Part shown: positions 1 to 6,422 of the stretch, one piece after another
How positions within the stretch are numbered: the first letter of the stretch is position 1
Layout: each line of letters starts with the position of its first letter
Assembly (NCBI GenBank): GCA_934385475.1
Contig: CAKRPS010000009.1
Location: 3,589 to 67,588, forward strand
DNA length: 64,000 nt
Reading direction: 5' to 3'
Origin: an uncultured Lachnospiraceae bacterium
Lineage (GTDB): Bacteria > Bacillota > Clostridia > Lachnospirales > Lachnospiraceae
Notes under the pieces: model-generated
Database searches by the model: none
What the model saw: the letters and a program-made list of their open reading frames with translations, nothing else
What the model was told of the DNA's origin: nothing
Position numbers and translations under genes: made by a program

Positions 1-993
1 AGTGGGATGGAAAACCGCATGATAGCACACGGAGAGGATGGCATCCGGGAGGCGCAGGAGTATCTGGATGAGCTAGAGGACGCACTTGCGCAGGAAAATA
101 TCGGGGCAGAGACAGGGATGCAGATCGGATTTATCTTTGTGGGGTATGCGCAGGATGATGAGGATACGTATGCGTGCCTTGCCATGCAGCCTATCGGAGA
201 ATGGGAGCAGCATCTGACCATTCTGGATGGCAGGGAACCGGTTCATGAAAATGAGATTGCTATCACGGAGGTTTCCGCGGAGGACATGGGAGTTTCGATA
301 GGAGACAGTATTCATCTGAGCTATACGGATGGCGACCATGAATATCTGATCACGGGAACGTACCAGACAATGATGAATATGGGAAAAGGAATATGGCTTC
401 CGAAGGCAGCAAAGCCGGACGGCAGTTATCTGGCAGGCATGTATGCTTTTCAGATTGCACTGGATGAGCCGGAGCAGAGGGATGCGGCAGTGAAAATCTT
501 GGAGAAAGAGTTTCCGGAGATAAAGATCTATCAGGGAACAGAGTGGTTGAACGATATGTGCGGACTGGATAGTATCATCGGGCAGATCACAAATGTAACG
601 GCGGCGATCACGATCGTTGTCCTTGCGATCAGCGCGCTGCTCACAATCCTGATGGTGCGGACATTTCTGACCAAAGAGCGGGGCGATATTGCGCTTATGA
701 AAAGCATGGGCTTTCGCAATATCACGATCAGAAGATGGCAGAGCGCGAGGATCCTGCTGGTGCTTGTGACAGCGATCGTACTTGGAACGATTCTGACCAG
801 ACTGATCGCGCCGGCAACGATGGGGCAGATATTTGCCATGATGGGAGCGCGCAGAATGAAGCTGACGATCGATCCGGTTTTGAGCTATGTAATTTACCCG
901 CTGCTGATGATCGCGGTAACGGGAGCGGCGGCGCTGCTGAGTACAGGAGGGATCCGAAGGATCGATGTAAAGGAAGTCAACAGTATCGAATAG
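1..993 (+). CDS. FtsX/MacB-type ABC transporter permease, C-terminal part (5' truncated by window)
   Basis: The reading frame is open from base 1, so the gene starts upstream of the window. The visible part has a long extracytoplasmic domain (roughly the first 190 residues) and then three hydrophobic segments: around VTAAITIVVLAISALL, the stretch after RRWQSARILLVLV, and the last at YVIYPLLMIAVTGAAALL. The cytoplasmic loop TKERGDIALMKSMGF is typical of FtsX-fold permeases, which are mechanotransducing rather than channel-forming. The ATPase follows after 38 bp, and a two-component pair comes next. This order resembles antimicrobial-peptide sensing and export modules, which is an inference; the substrate cannot be read from sequence. 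Confidence 0.85.
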   Translation, partial: SGMENRMIAHGEDGIREAQEYLDELEDALAQENIGAETGMQIGFIFVGYAQDDEDTYACLAMQPIGEWEQHLTILDGREPVHENEIAITEVSAEDMGVSIGDSIHLSYTDGDHEYLITGTYQTMMNMGKGIWLPKAAKPDGSYLAGMYAFQIALDEPEQRDAAVKILEKEFPEIKIYQGTEWLNDMCGLDSIIGQITNVTAAITIVVLAISALLTILMVRTFLTKERGDIALMKSMGFRNITIRRWQSARILLVLVTAIVLGTILTRLIAPATMGQIFAMMGARRMKLTIDPVLSYVIYPLLMIAVTGAAALLSTGGIRRIDVKEVNSIE

Positions 994-1031
994 AAAAGCG
1001 TGTGGGATAACAGGCGCGGAAAGAGGGAGAG

Positions 1032-1802
1032 ATGAGTTCATTAAAAGTAAAGGATCTGTGTAAGACCTACATTGTAAATAAGAGACAGAACAATGTTCTG
1101 AGGAATGTCAATCTGGAGATCAAAGAAGGAGAGATGGTGGCTGTCATGGGACCGTCCGGCTCCGGAAAATCAACGCTTCTGTACACGGTCAGCGGGATGG
1201 ATGAACCGACTGCCGGAAGAGTGGATTACTTTGGAAAGGATCTGGGCAGCCTTTCCGCTTCGGAGATCAGCGATGTGCGTCTGGACAATATGGGCTTTAT
1301 TTTTCAGCAGATGTACATGTTAAAAAATCTCAGTATTTATGATAATATTATTTTGCCGGCGTACCAGTCGGGCAAGAATAAAGGCAAAGAGAAAAAACAG
1401 CAGATCGACGAACGTGCAAAACAGCTTATGCAGAAAATGGGGATCAGTGACATTGCGCAGAATGGCGTGAATGAGGTTTCCGGAGGACAGCTCCAGAGGG
1501 CGTGTATCTGTCGTAGCCTGATCAATCAGCCGAAGATGATCTTTGCAGATGAGCCGACCGGGGCACTGAATCAGCAGAACTCCAGAGAAGTGATGAAGGA
1601 GCTTGTGAGGATCAATGCGGAGGGTACGACGATCATGCTGGTCACCCATGACATGCGGGTCGCAGCCAAGAGCGACAGGGTGTTGTATATCGAGGACGGG
1701 AACATCAAAGGAGAGTACACCTTTGGAAAGTTTAAGTCGGAAGAGGAGACGAGAAGCAGAGAAAAGAAACTCAGTGACTGGCTGATGGAGATGGGTTGGT
1801 AG
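1032..1802 (+). CDS. ABC transporter ATP-binding protein (LolD/MacB/BceA-like)
   Basis: This 256-residue nucleotide-binding subunit has all the expected motifs: Walker A GPSGSGKST, Q-loop in FIFQQMYML, signature VSGGQLQRA, Walker B MIFADEP with the following TGALN, and H-loop VTHD. The TGALNQQNS segment is typical of the MacB/BceA class that pairs with FtsX-fold permeases such as the gene just upstream. It has a clear ribosome site (AGAGGGAGAG) before ATG. It should power the upstream permease at the inner face of the membrane. A charged C-terminal tail of about 30 residues follows the conserved domain. Confidence 0.93.
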   Translation: MSSLKVKDLCKTYIVNKRQNNVLRNVNLEIKEGEMVAVMGPSGSGKSTLLYTVSGMDEPTAGRVDYFGKDLGSLSASEISDVRLDNMGFIFQQMYMLKNLSIYDNIILPAYQSGKNKGKEKKQQIDERAKQLMQKMGISDIAQNGVNEVSGGQLQRACICRSLINQPKMIFADEPTGALNQQNSREVMKELVRINAEGTTIMLVTHDMRVAAKSDRVLYIEDGNIKGEYTFGKFKSEEETRSREKKLSDWLMEMGW

Positions 1803-1814
1803 AAAGGCATTACT

Positions 1815-2492
1815 ATGAAGGATATCCTGCTGGTGGAAGATCATGAAGAACTGAATCAACTGATGTGTACCTTTCTTTCCAGGGCAGGATATTCTGTGCA
1901 GGGAGTTACGAACGGAGAGGAGGCGCTTTCTTCTTTTCAGGAGGAGGGGGCCAGACTGATCATTCTGGATGTGTCACTGCCACGGATGGATGGCTTTGCG
2001 GTCTGTCAGGCAGTTCGGGAGAAATCGGATGTACCGCTTTTGTTTCTGAGTGCGAGAGTGGATAAGGAAGATAAGATGAACGGTTATCTTCTGGGGGCGG
2101 ACGATTACATCGAAAAGCCGGTAGATATGGATATTTTACTGGCCAAGGTGTCCGCGCTGATGCACCGCAATTATGATGGCAGAGAGGAGAAGCTGATCCG
2201 GGCAGGAGATGTTACCATTGACGTACAGGGGCAGAAAGCCTATTTAAGGGAGCAGCCGCTTGTATTAAATGTCAAGGAATATGAACTGCTATCCCTGCTT
2301 GTGAAAAATGCAGGGAAGGTGCTCCGAAAAGAGTTTCTTTTCAATGAAATCTGGGGTGTGGATTGCTTTAGCGAGAACCAGACCTTGACGGTACATATCA
2401 AAATGCTCCGTGATAAGATTGAGGAAGATCCCAGAAAACCACAGCGGATCAGAACGGTGTGGGGAGTAGGATATATTTATGAGGAAATATAA
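1815..2492 (+). CDS. OmpR/PhoB-family response regulator
   Basis: The protein has 225 residues: an N-terminal receiver and a C-terminal winged helix. The receiver has the acidic pocket (VEDHEE), phospho-acceptor Asp52 in LIILDVSLPRMDG, the switch Ser/Thr region FLSAR, and the conserved Lys in IEKPVD. The winged helix ends in TVWGVGYIYE, the usual OmpR-type wing. It lies 12 bp after the ATPase gene, and its 3' end overlaps the kinase gene by 14 bp, so the pair is probably translationally coupled. It presumably controls the exporter encoded just upstream. Confidence 0.93.
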   Translation: MKDILLVEDHEELNQLMCTFLSRAGYSVQGVTNGEEALSSFQEEGARLIILDVSLPRMDGFAVCQAVREKSDVPLLFLSARVDKEDKMNGYLLGADDYIEKPVDMDILLAKVSALMHRNYDGREEKLIRAGDVTIDVQGQKAYLREQPLVLNVKEYELLSLLVKNAGKVLRKEFLFNEIWGVDCFSENQTLTVHIKMLRDKIEEDPRKPQRIRTVWGVGYIYEEI

Positions 2493-3750
2493 TTATTTAC
2501 TGGCCGGTGTTATCGTTGCCTATTTCGTTGCGGCATGTCTCTTGTGGCAGATATCCGTACAGCAACAGGAACGCTGCGATATGGGATATAAGGCAGAGGT
2601 AAATGATCTGCTTTTCAAAGCACAGGAGGGAGTTCCGATAGAAGAACTGTTGGACACCTCCTGTGTCTATATTAAGGCGGTTCATTTTCTGCCGGTGGCA
2701 GGGTTACAGGACGATGGAAAACAGCAGGCTTTTTTTGCAAACCGGAATCAACTGCATACTGTGATAAAACCCCTTTACATACAACAGAAATGTGAGGGGT
2801 ATTTGTGTTTTGACTATCGTATTCCCGTACAGAAACAATTATTCTGGGTCGATGAAATGACATTATTGTTGACATTTCTGCTTGTTATGGGAATATTAGT
2901 GTATGTGCGAAATAAACTACTCATGCCGTTTGTAAAATTTCAGGAAATGCCTTATGAGCTTGCCAAGGGTCATCTGCGGGAGGAGATACCGGAAAGCAGG
3001 AACCGGTATTTCGGAAGATTTCTCTGGGGTATTTCCATGTTGAGGGATACTCTGCAAAGCACCAGAAAAAGAGAACTTGAGCTTGCCAGAGAAAAAAAGA
3101 CGATGATCCTGTCCATTTCCCATGATATCAAGATTCCGCTCAGCGCGATCAAGCTGTATGCCAGAAGCCTTTATGAGGGGCTTGCAGAGAATGAGCAGGA
3201 CAGAAAAGAGTGTGGGCACAGGATTGAAGAGCATGCAGATGAGATAGAGGGATTTGTAAAAAAGATTATGGAGACCTCCAGAGAAGAAGTGGTTTCGGTC
3301 GAAGTGCAGAATGGAGAGTTTTACATGAAAGATTATGTAAACCGAATTGCAGAACTGTACCAAGATAAATGCGCAACAAGAATGGTGGATTTTCAAATTG
3401 AAAGTTATGTAAACCATTTACTCAAAGGAGATTTGGAGCGCGCGATTGAAGTCATGGAGAATCTTATGGAAAATGCGCTGAAATATGGTGATGGAAGAAG
3501 GATTACGATCTCTTTCCATGAGGAGGACGGTTGCCAGGTCATAGACGTTTTCAACACAGGAGAGGTGATCCAGAGGCAGGAGATCCTGCATCTGTTTGAC
3601 AGCTTTTTCCGGGGGAGCAACGCAAAGGGAAAAGAGGGAAACGGCCTCGGTCTCTATATCTGTAAGCAGATCATGCAAAAGATGGGCGGAGAAGTTTATG
3701 TGCAGACAAGGGCAGAGGGAATGAGCTTCTGCCTGGTGTTTATGCAGTAG
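2479..3750 (+). CDS. Membrane sensor histidine kinase
   Basis: The 423-residue kinase begins inside the 3' end of the response-regulator gene. It has one transmembrane helix at about residues 5-23, an extracytoplasmic segment of about 100 residues, a second helix around LLLTFLLVMGILVYV, a linker, then the dimerisation/phospho-acceptor box SISHDIKIPLSAIK with His215. The ATP-binding part has an N-box (ENLMENALKYGDG) and G-boxes (NGLGLYICKQIMQKMGG). The extracytoplasmic loop is larger than the few residues of intramembrane-sensing BceS kinases, so it may sense a ligand itself. It is the cognate kinase of the upstream regulator. Confidence 0.92.
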   Translation: MRKYNYLLAGVIVAYFVAACLLWQISVQQQERCDMGYKAEVNDLLFKAQEGVPIEELLDTSCVYIKAVHFLPVAGLQDDGKQQAFFANRNQLHTVIKPLYIQQKCEGYLCFDYRIPVQKQLFWVDEMTLLLTFLLVMGILVYVRNKLLMPFVKFQEMPYELAKGHLREEIPESRNRYFGRFLWGISMLRDTLQSTRKRELELAREKKTMILSISHDIKIPLSAIKLYARSLYEGLAENEQDRKECGHRIEEHADEIEGFVKKIMETSREEVVSVEVQNGEFYMKDYVNRIAELYQDKCATRMVDFQIESYVNHLLKGDLERAIEVMENLMENALKYGDGRRITISFHEEDGCQVIDVFNTGEVIQRQEILHLFDSFFRGSNAKGKEGNGLGLYICKQIMQKMGGEVYVQTRAEGMSFCLVFMQ

Positions 3751-3768
3751 GAGGGAGAAAGTTCAATT

Positions 3769-4689
3769 ATGAAAAACAAAAAGAGAATATCAGCTATTTC
3801 CGTTGTACTTCTGCTTGTCCTGTTCTTGTATGGGAGCAATGGAAAGAATGCGGCGTTGGATCATTTTGATGATGCGTCGGTGCCGATCTATGCAGGAGAG
3901 GCAAGCGTGACGGTGAACAATGGAGTTCCCTTTTTTACCATGGGAGATCTGACACCCGAATCGTTTGAATACTACAGTGATCTGGATGCTATCGGACGAT
4001 GTGGCCCGGCCTATGCCTGTGTCGGACAGGATCTGATGCCGACGCAGGAGAGGGGAGATATCAGCAGTGTCAAACCAACCGGTTGGCAGGAAACTACATA
4101 CGATGACATAGACGGAGAAATGCTGTACAACAGATGTCATCTGATCGGATTCCAGCTTACGGCGGAGGATGCCAATGAGAAAAATCTGATTACCGGGACA
4201 AGATATTTTAATGTGCAGGGGATGCTTCCATATGAAAATCAGGTGGCAGAGTATATAAAAGATACAGGAAACCATGTTCTTTATCGGGTGACACCCTTTT
4301 TTGATGGGGATAATCTTGTGGCGAACGGGGTATTGATGGAAGCGTATTCCGTGGAGGATAACGGAGCCGGAGTGAGCTTCTGTGTGTACGTTTTTAACAT
4401 ACAGCCGGGTGTCACAATCGATTATGCAAACGGTGAGAGTACAGAGACTGCAGAGGAACTTCCGGAAGAACCGGAGCCACAGCCGGAACAGACCCAGAGT
4501 GTAGAACCTGCTCCGGAGACAACCAACACCACAGCATCCTATATTCTGAATACGAACACTCATGAATTTCATATTCCTTCCTGTTCCAGCGTGGATCAGA
4601 TGAAGGAGTCCAATAAGAAGGCGTTTAATGGAACAAGGGATGAGGCGATCGCGCAGGGCTATGACCCGTGCAAGAGATGTAATCCCTAA
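3769..4689 (+). CDS. Secreted DNA/RNA non-specific endonuclease with C-terminal Cys-rich metal-binding-like domain
   Basis: The protein has 306 residues and an N-terminal hydrophobic export or anchor segment (SVVLLLVLFLYG). The core resembles EndA/NUC1-type beta-beta-alpha-metal nucleases: NRCHLIGFQL fits the DRGH-type catalytic His motif, and ANEKNLITGTRYFN supplies the metal-binding Asn. A Glu/Pro-rich linker (about residues 225-250) joins a C-terminal module with the spacing HEFHIPSC...GYDPCKRC, resembling the Ada-like metal-binding domain often fused to clostridial nucleases. It follows the kinase gene by 18 bp with a good AGGAGG, so it may be read from the same transcript. The likely role is extracellular nucleic-acid degradation. 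Confidence 0.82.
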   Translation: MKNKKRISAISVVLLLVLFLYGSNGKNAALDHFDDASVPIYAGEASVTVNNGVPFFTMGDLTPESFEYYSDLDAIGRCGPAYACVGQDLMPTQERGDISSVKPTGWQETTYDDIDGEMLYNRCHLIGFQLTAEDANEKNLITGTRYFNVQGMLPYENQVAEYIKDTGNHVLYRVTPFFDGDNLVANGVLMEAYSVEDNGAGVSFCVYVFNIQPGVTIDYANGESTETAEELPEEPEPQPEQTQSVEPAPETTNTTASYILNTNTHEFHIPSCSSVDQMKESNKKAFNGTRDEAIAQGYDPCKRCNP

Positions 4690-4696
4690 AAGGGAC

Positions 4697-4725
4697 GTGA
4701 CAAAACGCAGAAGATTCTTTATAAT
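4697..4725 (+). promoter_or_regulatory. Sigma-A-type promoter for the lipoprotein gene
   Basis: GTGACA, a 17-base spacer and a perfect TATAAT lie about 80 bp before the lipoprotein start. The match is by eye only. Confidence 0.6.
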
Positions 4726-4802
4726 AAAGCTTACTGTGTATAGGGAAGCCGTATCGGGAAAAACTATGAAAAAAGAATTGTAATTCAGGTATGGAGGAGA
4801 TT

Positions 4803-5369
4803 ATGAGACGAAGAAAAGCAGCAGTTTTGTTGATGATGACAGGGTTGTGTGTGGTATTGCTTACAGCCTGCGGAAAAGCGAAAACGGAGGAAGAAGTTCC
4901 TTCGGATGATCCGCTTGAGGTTCTGACAACCGTATGGGATAACTATGGGGAAGAAGAGAAATTTGAGGTGGTAGGAGGTAATCGGGGAGCGATGGTGACA
5001 GATGCCCCGGGAGCCTTTGATCTGTCAGATGCAGAGGCGGCAGATGTCGAGATTGCTGTGCCGGAGAAGGCGATACCTCTGATCAAGAGTGCGGCATCGC
5101 TCACACACATGCTTCTGCCAAACACCTTTACCTGTGGAGCCTATGCGACAGCGGGGGCGGTGGACAGTGCAGACCTGGCTACAGCACTCAGGGATAATAT
5201 TCAGAAAAGACACTGGCTAGACGGTGTGCCGGACAAGCTTGTGATCCTTTCGCTGGACAACTGTATTGTTGCGGCTTATGGCAATGAGGACATTATCAAT
5301 ACGTTCCGGGATAAGGTGCAGGAGGCATATCCGGTTGCGCAAGTTGTCTATGAGGAAACAATCGAATAA
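4803..5369 (+). CDS. Lipoprotein of unknown function
   Basis: ATG at 4803 is preferred over the in-frame ATG at 4791 because GGAGGA (4793-4798) then sits at normal distance. The 188-residue product begins with a charged n-region, a hydrophobic stretch and the lipobox LLTAC, so it should be exported and lipid-anchored. The mature part has an acidic region and then a compact alpha/beta-looking domain with no catalytic motif I recognise. It resembles the small lipoproteins of unknown function (possibly DUF4358-like) common in Lachnospiraceae; that family name is a guess. It has its own promoter and is probably monocistronic. Confidence 0.7.
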   Translation: MRRRKAAVLLMMTGLCVVLLTACGKAKTEEEVPSDDPLEVLTTVWDNYGEEEKFEVVGGNRGAMVTDAPGAFDLSDAEAADVEIAVPEKAIPLIKSAASLTHMLLPNTFTCGAYATAGAVDSADLATALRDNIQKRHWLDGVPDKLVILSLDNCIVAAYGNEDIINTFRDKVQEAYPVAQVVYEETIE

Positions 5370-5394
5370 TTGTATCATTCAAGCTTTTGCGGGA

Positions 5395-5423
5395 TTGTCA
5401 CGCTGTGTGGAATCGTGTATAAT
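5395..5423 (+). promoter_or_regulatory. Sigma-A-type promoter (TTGTCA-17-TATAAT)
   Basis: TTGTCA, exactly 17 bases, then TATAAT preceded by GTG lie 57 bp upstream of the small gene at 5480. Confidence 0.7.
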
Positions 5424-5479
5424 AACAGCTATAGAATTAGCTATTCAACACCACATTTTTTCAAAGAGAGGTATATGCG

Positions 5480-5716
5480 ATGAAATTGATGAACATTAGT
5501 GATCCGGAGAAGTTTTTTGAAGTAATCAATGAATGTAAAGGTACTGTGGAACTGGTGACACAGGAAGGCGACAGACTGAACCTGAAATCCCAGCTCACAA
5601 AATATGTTGCATTGACCAAGCTCTTTGCAGATAATGCAATTCCGGAGATGGAGATCGTGGCACATGATCCCGAGGATGTAAACCGTCTTCTGGAGTACAT
5701 GGTCGGTGGAATGTAA
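5480..5716 (+). CDS. Small conserved-looking protein, function unknown
   Basis: The 78-residue soluble protein starts at ATG 5480 after GAGAGG. It contains a beta-strand-like core (GTVELVTQEGDRLNLKSQL) followed by a helix and an acidic C-terminal segment (HDPEDVNRLLEYMVGG). There are no cysteines, no membrane segment and no signal peptide. It has its own consensus promoter and a strong terminator, so it is a separate transcription unit. I do not recognise a characterised family. Length and composition suggest a small regulatory or binding protein, but that is only an impression. Confidence 0.7.
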   Translation: MKLMNISDPEKFFEVINECKGTVELVTQEGDRLNLKSQLTKYVALTKLFADNAIPEMEIVAHDPEDVNRLLEYMVGGM

Positions 5717-5749
5717 GATCTTTTGACAGTTAATTAGGCGGATGAAGGA

Positions 5750-5778
5750 AGAATCCTGTGAGAGCAGGATTCTTTTTC
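5750..5778 (+). terminator. Intrinsic terminator
   Basis: A perfect 9-bp stem (AGAATCCTG / CAGGATTCT) with a 6-base loop is followed by a run of T. It ends the transcript of the small gene at 5480. Confidence 0.85.
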
Positions 5779-5799
5779 CGATTATGGGTTCATGAAAAC

Positions 5800-5837
5800 A
5801 TGCGCAAAGAGCGTGCGCAGAAATGAGGATTAAGATG
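5800..5837 (+). repeat. Start-codon repeat, copy 1 (upstream of the greA-family gene)
   Basis: TGCGCA-N7-TGCGCA hairpin (5801-5819). It is overlapped by the micro-ORF ATG 5800 to TGA 5826 (MRKERAQK), whose stop overlaps an ATG at 5823. GAGG and the gene start ATG 5835 follow. It matches the other copies listed here almost base for base. Confidence 0.85.
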
Positions 5838-6335
5838 CACAATGAACTGACAGAACAGGACATTAAGAAAATGGAAGAGGAGATAGAATACCGGAAGCTG
5901 GTGGTGAGAAAGAATGCGCTGGAGGATGTGAAGGAGGCGCGTGCGCAGGGAGACCTGAGCGAGAACTTTGAGTATTACGCTGCCAAAAAGTTTAAGAATC
6001 AGAATGAGAGCCGTATCCGGTACCTTGAGAGAATGATCAAGACGGCGGTAGTTGTCTCGGATGAGTCGGCTGAGGACGAGGTCGGCATGAACAACACGGT
6101 GGAAGTCTTTTTTGAGGAAGACGGACTTACGGAGAAGTATAAGCTTGTGACCACCGTGCGCGGCAATTCGCTCGAGGGGCTGATCAGCACGGAATCGCCG
6201 CTTGGAAAAGCACTTCTTGGACATAAGGTGAATGACCGGGTGTACGTGGAGGTAAAGCCGGGAATCGGCTACTATGTGGTTGTCAAGGCGATTGAGAACA
6301 CTTCAGATGGAGATGACAAGCTGAGAAGCTTTTAG
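5835..6335 (+). CDS. greA: GreA/GreB-family transcription elongation factor
   Basis: The 166-residue protein has the Gre architecture: an N-terminal coiled coil carrying the acidic-tip motif GDLSENFEYYAAKK, then a C-terminal FKBP-like domain with ISTESPLGKALLGHKVND. Gre factors insert the coiled coil into the RNA polymerase secondary channel and stimulate cleavage of backtracked RNA. ATG 5835 is chosen because GAGG sits 6 bases upstream; the in-frame ATG at 5823 would add MRIK and lies within the repeat element. Some paralogues in this clade are GreA-like rather than the main GreA, so the symbol is provisional. Confidence 0.85.
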   Translation: MHNELTEQDIKKMEEEIEYRKLVVRKNALEDVKEARAQGDLSENFEYYAAKKFKNQNESRIRYLERMIKTAVVVSDESAEDEVGMNNTVEVFFEEDGLTEKYKLVTTVRGNSLEGLISTESPLGKALLGHKVNDRVYVEVKPGIGYYVVVKAIENTSDGDDKLRSF

Positions 6336-6422
6336 GCGCATAAATAAAAAACGTGCTTCATAGACTTTATTGAGATGTGACAAGCTGTGTCAGAGGAAAC
6401 ACATCAAGATGGAGGAAAGAGC

